64,000 nucleotides of DNA from Kaistia adipata DSM 17808 (GTDB lineage: Bacteria > Pseudomonadota > Alphaproteobacteria > Rhizobiales > Kaistiaceae): the NCBI RefSeq assembly GCF_000423225.1, contig NZ_KE383991.1, positions 1,374,217-1,438,216 of the forward strand, read 5' to 3'. Numbering within the stretch: the first letter of the stretch is position 1; each line of letters opens with the position of its first letter. The notes below the pieces were generated by a model. The model was given only the letters and a program-made list of their open reading frames with translations. It made no database searches and was not told the origin of the DNA. Positions 57,031-64,000 of the stretch are shown piece after piece. The position numbers were made by a program, and so were the translations under genes.

Positions 57031-57046
57031 GCCCTCCACATCGCAT

Positions 57047-57082
57047 GCAAAAAGCGCCGCAGCCGAGCTGCGGCGCTTTTTC
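57047..57082 (+). terminator. Terminator of the DUF882 gene
   Basis: AAAAAGCGCCGCAG / CTGCGGCGCTTTTT with a five-base loop and flanking T-run. Confidence 0.93.
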
Positions 57083-57214
57083 TTTGCGCAATCGCCGGAC
57101 AGCGGATGCGCCCGTTCGGAGCCATCCGCGCAGCCTGCGACAGCGCCCGCGGTGGATCCGCAACGACGGGTGCTCTAAACTTGGCGGCGAGCCCCCCACA
57201 GGAAAGCCTCAGCC

Positions 57215-57388
57215 ATGACCGAACAGAGCGACCGCTTCAAGAAAGCTCCGCGCAAGAAAGCCGCCCCCGCCAAGACGGTGGCGCTGTCGGCAGAGGCCCG
57301 CAAGGCCTATGAGGAGATGATGCGCAGCCGCGACGAGCGCGACCGCAGCTACGGCCAGCACCTGCCGGCCGACGCCAAGGCACGCTAG
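57215..57388 (+). CDS. Small basic protein of unknown function
   Basis: A 57-residue reading frame: MTEQSDRFKKAPRKKAAPAK, then an amphipathic, charged helix (ALSAEARKAYEEMMRSRDERDRSYGQHLP). GGAAAG lies 10 bases upstream. It is rich in Lys and Arg and has no membrane helix. I recall similar short proteins next to gapR in Rhizobiales but cannot name a family. A perfect 18-bp-arm hairpin begins 2 bases after the stop. Confidence 0.65.
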   Translation: MTEQSDRFKKAPRKKAAPAKTVALSAEARKAYEEMMRSRDERDRSYGQHLPADAKAR

Positions 57389-57389
57389 C

Positions 57390-57430
57390 GCGTCATCGGG
57401 CGATCCGGACGACGGATCGCCCGATGACGC
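57390..57430. other. Perfect 18-bp-arm hairpin
   Basis: GCGTCATCGGGCGATCCG, a five-base loop, then its exact complement. It lies between the small basic protein gene and convergent gapR. There is no T-run on either side; transcript stabilisation or bidirectional termination are both possible. Confidence 0.65.
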
Positions 57431-57612
57431 CGCGATGGGACAAGGAGGATCCCTTCGACGTCGCTTCGCGCGATGAAGGGAAAGAATGGAGGCACCTGCC
57501 TCCATAGCGCCTGGATCGGCGCGCCCGTCGAAACGGAACTTTCCGGCCGCCCGGGCCGTCGCCGGCGGCCGAACGTCATCGGCCCGCGCGAGCGCGGGCC
57601 GAATGAGCCGCC

Positions 57613-57864
57613 TCAGACCATGCCGAGGGCGTTCTTGTAGAGTTCGAGGATCGCTTCTTCCTCTTCGCGCTCGTTCGCGTCCTTCTTGCGGAGCGCGACG
57701 ATCTTGCGCAGGGCCTTGGTGTCGTAGCCATTGGCCTTCGCCTCGCCGTAGACGTCCTTGATGTCGTCGGCGATCGCCTTCTTCTCTTCCTCGAGGCGCT
57801 CGATGCGCTCGACAATGGACCGGAGCTGGGCGGCGGCGATGCCCTGGACTTCGTCTTCAGCCAT
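57613..57864 (-). CDS. gapR: GapR-family nucleoid protein (DUF2312)
   Basis: An 83-residue DUF2312 protein. Caulobacter GapR binds overtwisted, AT-rich DNA and supports replication and cell-cycle progression. The conserved core is [45 protein letters not shown] 57864 has GAGG at normal spacing. It is a single gene downstream of DUF1244, 88 bases apart on the same strand. Confidence 0.93.
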   Translation of the reverse strand: MAEDEVQGIAAAQLRSIVERIERLEEEKKAIADDIKDVYGEAKANGYDTKALRKIVALRKKDANEREEEEAILELYKNALGMV

Positions 57865-57952
57865 GTTGGGAAACCTCAATAGTTTGGCGCAGGCGTGGGT
57901 GAGTGCCCGAGTTGGGCGTGGGGGTCAAGCCCGTCAGGAGCGTGGCGGGACG

Positions 57953-58270
57953 TCAATGATCGGGACGGTTGGCCGCGAAGGCCGCCAGCTTTTCGGGCGA
58001 GGCCTCGGTCTGGTTGCGCTTCTGCCATTCCGCATAGGGCATGCCGTAGATGATCTCGCGGCTCTCCTCCTTGGAGAGGGCGATGCCCTTCGCCTCCGCC
58101 GCCTCGCGATACCAGTTGGCGAGGCAGTTGCGGCAGAAGCCGGCCAGATTCATCAGGTCGATGTTCTGGACATCGCCGCGCTCGCGCAGATGCGCCAAGA
58201 GCTGGCGGAAGGCGGCAGCCTCGAGCGCGGTCGTCGTCGCCTCGTCGAGGGATTCGGGGGTGCTGGACAT
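57953..58270 (-). CDS. DUF1244 protein
   Basis: A 105-residue DUF1244 family protein: AAFRQLLAHLRERGDVQNIDLMNLAGFCRNCLANWYREAAEAKG is the family core, with a conserved Cys pair (FCRNC). The function is unknown. It lies 13 bases downstream of the N-formylglutamate amidohydrolase gene, probably co-transcribed, as commonly seen in rhizobia. Confidence 0.92.
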   Translation of the reverse strand: MSSTPESLDEATTTALEAAAFRQLLAHLRERGDVQNIDLMNLAGFCRNCLANWYREAAEAKGIALSKEESREIIYGMPYAEWQKRNQTEASPEKLAAFAANRPDH

Positions 58271-58283
58271 GATGGGAACCCTT

Positions 58284-59105
58284 CTACTCGATCAGCGGGC
58301 CGGTGAGGGACCCGAAATGCTCGATCGCGTGCGGCGTGGAGCCGATGTTCAGTTCGGTCAAGACGCCCGCGAGCCGGTCGGCCCAGGCGGCGACGCCGGC
58401 GGGGTCGGCGATCAGGTCCTGCCGGACCTCGACCAGCGCATGCGCCAGGCCACGCCGCGTCGCGTGACGATAGAGCGTGTCGCCCTTGAGGGCGCCGTGA
58501 TAGGGCTCGTTGTCGCCGACGACGATGGCGGGATCGCGCGCCAGCCCGTCGATCAGCGGCCGCGCCAGGCGCGGATCCGCATCCCAGAGGATGCCCGCGT
58601 GCCAGGGACGCGGCACGCCCTTCCAGCTGGCCGTGAAGCTATGGATCGACAGCACCATCGGCAGCCGGCCGCTCGCCATGCCGGCCTCGATCGTCGCGTT
58701 CACCGCGTCGTCATAGGGACGGTAGAAGCGCGCGATGCGGCGTGCCCGCTCCGCCGCGTCGATCTTCGCGTTGCCGGGCACCACCGCGCCATCCGACAGC
58801 CGCATGATCAGGGTCGGATCGTCGAGGCCGCGATTGGGATCGATCAGCAGGCGCGAGAAATGCGACAGCACCGCCGGCACGCCGAAGCGAGCGGAGAGCG
58901 CCCGGGTCAGCGCCGCAGCGCCGATGTCATAGGCGATGTGCCGTTCGAACTCGGACGGCGGCAAGCCGAGCGAGCCATATTCCGGCGGGACATGGCTCGA
59001 CGCATGGTCGCAGATCAGCACGAGGCCGGCGTCGACACGGCCGGCGATCACTTCAAACGCGGCTGCGCCATCGGCGGCCGGCACGGTATCCAATTCGGTG
59101 CGCAT
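58284..59105 (-). CDS. N-formylglutamate amidohydrolase family protein
   Basis: A 273-residue protein of the N-formylglutamate amidohydrolase family, related to histidine catabolism (HutG-type), although no hut genes are present here. Motifs: LICDHASSHVP, HFSRLLIDPNRG, and LSIHSFTASWKG, which carry the expected metal-binding His/Asp/Glu residues. Its substrate may be another formyl-amino acid. ATG 59105 begins the conserved region; the in-frame extension upstream looks non-coding. Confidence 0.88.
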   Translation of the reverse strand: MRTELDTVPAADGAAAFEVIAGRVDAGLVLICDHASSHVPPEYGSLGLPPSEFERHIAYDIGAAALTRALSARFGVPAVLSHFSRLLIDPNRGLDDPTLIMRLSDGAVVPGNAKIDAAERARRIARFYRPYDDAVNATIEAGMASGRLPMVLSIHSFTASWKGVPRPWHAGILWDADPRLARPLIDGLARDPAIVVGDNEPYHGALKGDTLYRHATRRGLAHALVEVRQDLIADPAGVAAWADRLAGVLTELNIGSTPHAIEHFGSLTGPLIE

Positions 59106-59484
59106 GACCGGATGATAGTGGCCCGGCGGCCCGGCTGCCACCGGAATGTGCCGCCGCCCGGTCAGGCCCCCTCGCCTTCCCGACGGGCGCGGTCCCCGTG
59201 ACATGATCGGGGCCGCGGCGCGCGCCGACGGTGGCGCCTCAACCCGCGCGGGACGGGACCGATACCTCCCCCGCAGGGCATCGCGCCGCCACGGTTTCAG
59301 CCATCATGCCGCCGCGATCTTTTTGGACATCAGGTCCATGCGATTCCTCGACCCGAAAGCCGCGGCCAGCCCGCGCCCTGCGCCGGCGCCGGACCCGGCC
59401 GACTCGATCCCGTCCTGGTTGACAGCCGGAAAGCCGCGGCGGCATAAAGCTGCCTCCAGCGTCAACCGGTTCGCGACCCTCTCG
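59106..59484. other. Intergenic, divergent promoter region
   Basis: About 380 bp between the N-formylglutamate gene and the DUF1036 gene. An in-frame ATG at 59338 could extend DUF1036 by 49 residues, but that segment is Pro/Ala-rich and would bury the signal peptide. No other feature is seen. Confidence 0.4.
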
Positions 59485-59946
59485 ATGCGATCATGCCTGC
59501 TTCGATCCTGGCCGCGGACGGCCCTCCTGGCCTCGGCGGCCGCGTTCGCAGCCCTGTTCCTGCAGACCGCGCCGGCCTCCGCCGACCTCCGGCTCTGCAA
59601 CAAGACGCCCAGTCGAGTTGGCGTCGCCATCGGCTACAAGGACAAGAAAGTCTGGACCACTGAAGGATGGTGGAACGTACCGGTCAATAGCTGCGAAACG
59701 CTCGTCAGCGGCACGCTCGTGTCACGCTACTATTACGTCTATGCGGTCGACTACGACCAGGGCGGAGAATGGAGCGGCAAATACGTGATGTGCACCAAGG
59801 ACAAAATGTTTACCATCGAGGGCACCGAAGATTGCGTGCCGCGTGGATTTAATCGTTCCGGCTTCTTCGAAGTCGACACCGGCGAACAAACCAGCTGGAC
59901 CATCCAGCTCAACGAACCTGCCCAGCAAGGAGCAAATCGAAAATGA
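59485..59946 (+). CDS. DUF1036 secreted protein
   Basis: A 153-residue exported protein. A signal peptide (LLASAAAFAALFLQTAPASA) is followed by the DUF1036 domain (DLRLCNKTPSRVGVAIGYKD, WTTEGWWNVPVNSC, YYYVYAVDYDQGGEWSGKY, MCTKDKMFTIEGTEDC). Paired cysteines suggest disulphides. The function is unknown. Start 59485 is chosen because it gives a normal signal peptide. Its stop overlaps the pyk start by 4 bases. Confidence 0.86.
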   Translation: MRSCLLRSWPRTALLASAAAFAALFLQTAPASADLRLCNKTPSRVGVAIGYKDKKVWTTEGWWNVPVNSCETLVSGTLVSRYYYVYAVDYDQGGEWSGKYVMCTKDKMFTIEGTEDCVPRGFNRSGFFEVDTGEQTSWTIQLNEPAQQGANRK

Positions 59947-61382
59947 GACGGTCGCGTAAGGTCAGAATTCTCGCGACCCTAGGTCCAGCCTCTTCCGACA
60001 AGACGACGATCGAGGCCCTGTTCCGGGCTGGCGCCGACGTCTTCCGCATCAATATGAGCCACACGGCGCACGACAAGCTCAACGAGCTGGTTCGCATCAT
60101 TCGCACCGTGGAAGCCGATGTCGGCCGTCCGATCGGCATCCTCGCCGATCTGCAGGGTCCCAAGCTGCGCCTCGGGACATTCGCCGACAAGGCGGTCGAG
60201 ATCACCGTCGGCCAGAACTTCGTGCTCGACAGCGATCCGACGCCTGGCACCCCCGGCCGCGTCTACCTGCCCCATCCGGAGATCCTCGAGGTTCTCGAGC
60301 CCGGCCATCGCCTGCTGATCGACGACGGCAAGGTTCGGCTCCGCGTCATCTCCGCCGACGGCAAGAGCGCGCTCACCACGGTCGAGGTCGGCACCAAGCT
60401 TTCCGACCGCAAGGGCGTCAGCGTCCCGGATTCGACGATCAAGACCGGCGCGCTGACCGAGAAGGACCGCGCCGACCTCGACGCCGCCCTGCAGGCCAAT
60501 GTCGACTGGATCGCGCTCTCCTTCGTGCAGCGTCCGGACGACGTCGCCGAAGTGCGCAAGATCGCGGCCGGCCGAGCCGGCATCATGTCGAAGATCGAGA
60601 AGCCGCAGGCCGTGCAGCGCCTGGCGGAGATCATCGAGATCTCCGACGCGTTGATGGTCGCGCGTGGCGATCTCGGCGTCGAGATGCCGCTCGAGCAGGT
60701 TCCGGGCATCCAGAAGCAGATCACCCGCGCCTGCCGCCGCGCCGGCAAGCCGGTGGTCGTGGCGACGCAGATGCTCGAATCGATGATCACCGCCCCGGTG
60801 CCGACCCGCGCCGAGGTGTCGGACGTCGCCACCGCCGTCTACGAGGGCGCCGACGCGATCATGCTGTCGGCCGAATCCGCGGCGGGCGCCTTCCCGATCG
60901 AGGCTGTCGCGACGATGGACCGGATCGCCACCCAGGTGGAGCTCGATTCGAACCATCGAAACATCATGCACGCGCAGCGCACCGAGCCGGAGGCGACCGG
61001 CGCCGACGCCATCTCTGCCGCCGCGCGCCAGATCGCCGAGACGCTGAACCTCGCCGCGATCTGCTGCTACACGGCCTCGGGCTCTACCGGCCTGCGCGCC
61101 GCCCGCGAGCGGCCGCTGACGCCGATCATCGCGCTGTCGCCGATCGTCTCGACCGCGCGCCGGCTCTCGATCGTCTGGGGCCTGCACTGCGTCGTCAGCG
61201 ACGACGCCTACAACCTCGACGACATGGTGAACCGCGCCTGCTTCATCGCCAATCGCGAAGGCTTCGCGAAGAGCGGCGACCGGATCATCATCACCGCCGG
61301 CGTGCCGCTGCGCACGCCGGGCGCGACCAACATGCTGCGCATCGCCTTCGTCGGCACCGGCACCGAGGACGGCCGGCGCTGA
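59943..61382 (+). CDS. pyk: Pyruvate kinase
   Basis: Last step of glycolysis, phosphoenolpyruvate plus ADP to pyruvate plus ATP. The 479 residues show KVRILATLGPASSD at the N-terminus, LADLQGPKLRLG, the catalytic lysine region IMSKIEKPQAVQ, MVARGDLGVEMPLEQVP and MLSAESAAGAFP. The regulatory C-domain is present (YTASGSTGLRAARERP). The ATGA overlap with DUF1036 indicates translational coupling. Confidence 0.98.
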   Translation: MRRSRKVRILATLGPASSDKTTIEALFRAGADVFRINMSHTAHDKLNELVRIIRTVEADVGRPIGILADLQGPKLRLGTFADKAVEITVGQNFVLDSDPTPGTPGRVYLPHPEILEVLEPGHRLLIDDGKVRLRVISADGKSALTTVEVGTKLSDRKGVSVPDSTIKTGALTEKDRADLDAALQANVDWIALSFVQRPDDVAEVRKIAAGRAGIMSKIEKPQAVQRLAEIIEISDALMVARGDLGVEMPLEQVPGIQKQITRACRRAGKPVVVATQMLESMITAPVPTRAEVSDVATAVYEGADAIMLSAESAAGAFPIEAVATMDRIATQVELDSNHRNIMHAQRTEPEATGADAISAAARQIAETLNLAAICCYTASGSTGLRAARERPLTPIIALSPIVSTARRLSIVWGLHCVVSDDAYNLDDMVNRACFIANREGFAKSGDRIIITAGVPLRTPGATNMLRIAFVGTGTEDGRR

Positions 61383-61415
61383 CCGCGCCGCGCGTCCCAG
61401 CGAGCCTGCAAAGCC

Positions 61416-61451
61416 AAACGGCCACCCCTCCCAGCGGAGGGGTGGCCGTTT
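61416..61451 (+). terminator. Terminator of pyk
   Basis: AAACGGCCACCCCTCC / GGAGGGGTGGCCGTTT, perfect 16-base arms and a four-base loop. The A and T flanks make it usable from both strands. Confidence 0.85.
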
Positions 61452-61524
61452 GCATTAGAAGCCCCTGCAACACGCGGGGAAGCCGACTGTATCGTCCCGG
61501 CGCGAACCTGCGCGGCGGAAGGAG

Positions 61525-62124
61525 CTAGATCTCCCGGCCCGCCACCTCGGGCTCCAGCGACTTGACCGTGTCGCGGACCTGGTCGTCGAGATAGGGATCG
61601 ATCACCAGCGCCTGCTGCAGGGCGGCGAGCGCCTCCTTCTTACGGCCGATCTCGTTCAGGATCATTCCGAGGCCGGACAGCGCCCCGAAATGGCGCGGCT
61701 CGAGCGCCAGCACCTTCTCCAAGTCGGAGATCGCCTTGCCGTAGTCGTCCTGCAGGAAGAAGAGCGTCGCGCGCCGGTTCCAGCCTTCGGCATAGTTCGG
61801 CTTGAGCGTCACCACCGCATCGAGGAAATCGAAGGCACGCGGATAATTCTTCGTGGCCACGGCCTCGGCCGCCCACTGCATCAGCAGGTCGATGGTGTCG
61901 CTGCCGGACGCCAGCCAACGCCGCTGGATCTCCGCCTCGGCGGCGGAGCCCGCCTGCTCGTCGCCGGGCGTGCCGAGCGTCGCAAAGAGCTGCTCGAGGC
62001 TCTGGCTGCCGAGATCGCCGGGCGACGGCGCGTCCTTCGCCAGTGAAAGCGACGGCGCGGCCAGAGCGGCCAGGGCGACGAGAGAAACGACAAATGCCCG
62101 CATGATGGCCATCATAGCCTTCAT
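61525..62124 (-). CDS. Exported TPR-repeat protein
   Basis: A 199-residue protein with a signal peptide (MRAFVVSLVALAALAAPSLSLA) and three tandem TPR units (NYPRAFDFLDAVVTLKPNYAEGWNRRATLFFLQDDYGKAISDLEKVLALEPRHFGAL...). The partner is unknown. The start is uncertain among ATG 62124, 62112 and the methionine just before RAFVVS. It is downstream of rpmJ on the same strand. Confidence 0.82.
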   Translation of the reverse strand: MKAMMAIMRAFVVSLVALAALAAPSLSLAKDAPSPGDLGSQSLEQLFATLGTPGDEQAGSAAEAEIQRRWLASGSDTIDLLMQWAAEAVATKNYPRAFDFLDAVVTLKPNYAEGWNRRATLFFLQDDYGKAISDLEKVLALEPRHFGALSGLGMILNEIGRKKEALAALQQALVIDPYLDDQVRDTVKSLEPEVAGREI

Positions 62125-62174
62125 GCGGGCATCGTCAAAACCAAATCCAGCCGGCGCGCGACGCGCGCCCTTCA

Positions 62175-62300
62175 TCAGCCCTGACGGGCCTTGAAGCGCG
62201 GATTGACCTTGTTGATGATGAAAACACGGCCCTTGCGGCGAACGAGCCGGTTGGCACGATGGCGCCCGAGAAGGGACTTGAGCGAGTTCTTGATCTTCAT
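62175..62300 (-). CDS. rpmJ: 50S ribosomal protein L36
   Basis: A 41-residue L36: [20 protein letters not shown], then [21 protein letters not shown]. It lacks the CxxC...CxxxxH zinc ligands of the classical form, so it is the zinc-independent type (ykgO-like) usual in alphaproteobacteria. Together with the zinc-free L31 at 32.8 kb, both ribosomal proteins of this window are of the zinc-sparing kind. Confidence 0.95.
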   Translation of the reverse strand: MKIKNSLKSLLGRHRANRLVRRKGRVFIINKVNPRFKARQG

Positions 62301-62519
62301 GGCGCGACGCTCACGAAAGGGTTCCGGGAACGAAACGAGCGCCCAAGGCGCCCGCTCGAAAATTCGGGCGGACCATATGCAGCGAGCCCTCGTCTGTCAA
62401 CACGAGCGCTCCAGAATCCCGTGACGGAGGCCCGTCGCCTCGCGTTATCCGGCAAAGTTCGGAACGATTGGCCGGAACGCGGGTTCTTACACCGGACGGG
62501 GTTCATTGGAGTGAGCGAC

Positions 62520-62708
62520 ATGCCCAACAAAGACCAGCGCGGTGGATCCGGAAACTCCGTAAACGACCCGAAACGGGCCTCCGAAATGGGCAAGAAGGGC
62601 GGCGAGCCGTCCGGCCAGCGCCAGCAGAGCCAGGCGTCCGAGAGGTCGCCGCAGCAAGGCTCGCAGCACAAGAATCGCGACATGCCGCCCAAGGGCGGCC
62701 AGCGCTGA
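62520..62708 (+). CDS. KGG-motif stress protein
   Basis: A 62-residue hydrophilic protein with the GGSGNSVNDPKRASEMGKKGGE segment typical of the KGG/con-10-like stress-induced family (compare E. coli YciG). It is expected to be largely disordered. GGAG lies 8 bases before ATG 62520. A terminator follows. Expression under stress is inferred from the family. Confidence 0.85.
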   Translation: MPNKDQRGGSGNSVNDPKRASEMGKKGGEPSGQRQQSQASERSPQQGSQHKNRDMPPKGGQR

Positions 62709-62733
62709 GCGACGGCTGCACGATTCCTATCCT

Positions 62734-62763
62734 GAACCCGCCCGACAGGGCGGGTTCTTTCTT
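62734..62763 (+). terminator. Terminator of the KGG protein gene
   Basis: AACCCGCCC / GGGCGGGTT stem, four-base loop, followed by CTTTCTT. Confidence 0.85.
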
Positions 62764-62818
62764 GGGGGGCGCCCCGGAACCCCGATTCTCGACCGTGGCG
62801 GAGAATCGATTCCCATTC

Positions 62819-63277
62819 CTATCCGGGCCGGCGCGCCGACAGCACATTGCGGATGGCGAAGCTCGAATGGATGCGGGCGACGCCAGGCAGCGCCGACAGG
62901 ATCTCCTTGTGCACGCGCTCGAACCCCGCCGCCGTCTCGACCTCGACGCGCAGGAAATAGTCCGACCCGCCGGTCATCAGGAAGCATTCGCGGATCTCGG
63001 GATGCTTGCGCACCGCGGCCTCGAATCGATTGAGATAGTCCTCGGTCTGCCGCTCCAGCGTGATCTGCACGATGACGGCGATCCCCTCCCCCGCCGCGCC
63101 CGTGGCGACGAGGGCGGTGTAGCCCCGGATGACGCCGCTTTCCTCGAGGATCTTCACCCGCCTGAGGCAGGCCGAGGGCGACAGGCCGACCGCCTCGGCG
63201 AGCCTGGCGTTGCTGACCCGCGCATCCAGGCGAAGCTGGCGGATGATGTTGCGGTCGATGGCGTCGAGCCCGGACAT
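62819..63277 (-). CDS. Lrp/AsnC-family regulator
   Basis: A 152-residue Lrp-type regulator: an N-terminal HTH (LDAIDRNIIRQLRLDARVSNARLAEAVGLSPSACLRRVKILEESGVI) and the RAM ligand-binding domain. It is divergent from dadA with a 159-bp shared gap, so it is probably the DadR/BkdR-like activator that senses alanine or another amino acid and controls dadA. AAGGAAG precedes ATG 63277. Confidence 0.93.
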   Translation of the reverse strand: MSGLDAIDRNIIRQLRLDARVSNARLAEAVGLSPSACLRRVKILEESGVIRGYTALVATGAAGEGIAVIVQITLERQTEDYLNRFEAAVRKHPEIRECFLMTGGSDYFLRVEVETAAGFERVHKEILSALPGVARIHSSFAIRNVLSARRPG

Positions 63278-63436
63278 GCAGCTTCCTTCATAACGTGCGC
63301 AGGAAATTTCGAAATCGAGCCATCTATCGCACGATCTTGCGCGAATAGCTCGAACGTTCGCAGGATGGCGCAATATGATGGAGGCAGACATCTGGGCGAC
63401 GCGCGGCGGCACGGGCCGAGCGCGGACGGGGACGAC

Positions 63437-64000
63437 CATGAAGATCACCATTCTCGGCGCCGGCGTCATCGGCGTGACGTCCGCATACTATCTGGCCAAG
63501 GCCGGGCACGAAGTGACGGTCCTCGACCGCCAGCCCGGTCCTGCGCTGGAGACCAGCTTCGCCAATGCCGGCGAGATTTCACCCGGCTATTCCTCGCCTT
63601 GGGCCGCACCCGGCATCCCGCAGAAGGCGGCGAAGTGGGTGTTCATGAAATATGCGCCGCTGATCATCCAGCCGATGCTCGACGCCGACACCTGGCGCTG
63701 GGTGATGGCGATGCTCGGCAACTGCACCTCGGCCCGCTACGCCACCAACAAGAGCCGCATGGTGCGGATCGCCGAATATTCGCGCGAATGCCTGATCGAG
63801 CTGCGGGCCGAGACCGGCATCGCCTATGACGGCCGCGAACAGGGCACGCTGCAATTGTTCCGGACGCAGAAGCAGCTCGACGGCATCGGCAAGGACGTCG
63901 ACGTGCTCAGGAGGGACGGCGTGCCCTTCGAGGTGCTGGACCCGTCCGGCTGCGTCGCCGCCGAGCCCGGCCTCGCCCATGTCCGCGACAAGATCGTCGG
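63437..64000 (+). CDS. dadA: D-amino acid dehydrogenase, N-terminal part
   Basis: FAD enzyme that oxidises D-alanine and other D-amino acids to keto acids, feeding electrons to the respiratory chain. The gene runs off the right edge; 188 residues are visible. Its Rossmann start [21 protein letters not shown] (GxGxxG at 7-12) and the [20 protein letters not shown] loop are typical DadA. Divergence from an Lrp-type regulator supports the call. The alanine racemase gene dadX, if present, would lie beyond the window. Confidence 0.95.

Overview
The window reads as ordinary chromosome of a high-GC alphaproteobacterium, most likely Hyphomicrobiales (Rhizobiales). The lineage markers are the ybgC-tolQRAB-pal-cpoB-tilS-ftsH order, a 6S RNA gene between zapA and the 5-formyl-THF cyclo-ligase gene, the alphaproteobacterial families DUF1013 (TrcR), DUF1465 (RcdA), DUF2312 (GapR), DUF1192, DUF1244, DUF4164 and DUF882, a split pntAA/pntAB/pntB transhydrogenase and a tiny aa3-oxidase subunit IV. 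I found no rRNA, tRNA, insertion sequence, prophage or CRISPR array. This rests on reading by eye and remembered family knowledge, with no database search.

Layout. 1-3.8 kb: start of glmM (cut by the window edge), a cysteine hydrolase and ftsH. 3.9-11.5 kb: tilS and the complete Tol-Pal envelope-constriction operon, all on the minus strand. 11.5-19.9 kb: ruvCAB, a YebC regulator, a Sel1 protein, a ThiE-like protein, an inositol-monophosphatase homologue with a damaged active site, a YmdB phosphoesterase, fthC, 6S RNA, zapA and a DUF4164 protein. 20.2-25.9 kb: tkt-gap-pgk-fba (central carbon), with palindromic operators before fba. 26-32.5 kb: a Tat-exported amidohydrolase, a MotA-like/OmpA-like pair, DUF2283 and an ABC exporter. 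32.6-38.5 kb: rpmE, rcdA, a candidate small RNA with an anti-Shine-Dalgarno motif, DUF1192, a quinone oxidoreductase, trcR, rpsU and a TPR lipoprotein. 38.6-41.3 kb: a GST-ArsR-SRPBCC operon and a streptomycin-phosphotransferase (APH(3'')) homologue. 41.3-46.2 kb: pnt genes, cox subunit IV and an ABC1 kinase. 46.3-51.6 kb: an AbrB/Doc toxin-antitoxin pair, a second ABC exporter, a 580-bp repeat cluster and an M3 peptidase. 51.7-57 kb: an NtrC-like regulator without the GAFTGA loop, an L,D-transpeptidase and a DUF882 peptidase. 57.2-64 kb: gapR, small conserved genes, pyk, rpmJ, a KGG stress protein, and a divergent Lrp/dadA pair cut by the right edge.

The contents are mostly housekeeping: envelope, recombination, glycolysis/pentose phosphate, cell-cycle control and ribosomal proteins. 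The points worth most attention are the candidate sRNA next to a CtrA-type box, the paired TGCAGTGCA palindromes before fba, the APH(3'') homologue without mobile DNA, the degenerate IMPase, the GAFTGA-less sigma-54-type regulator, and the dispersed intergenic palindromes.
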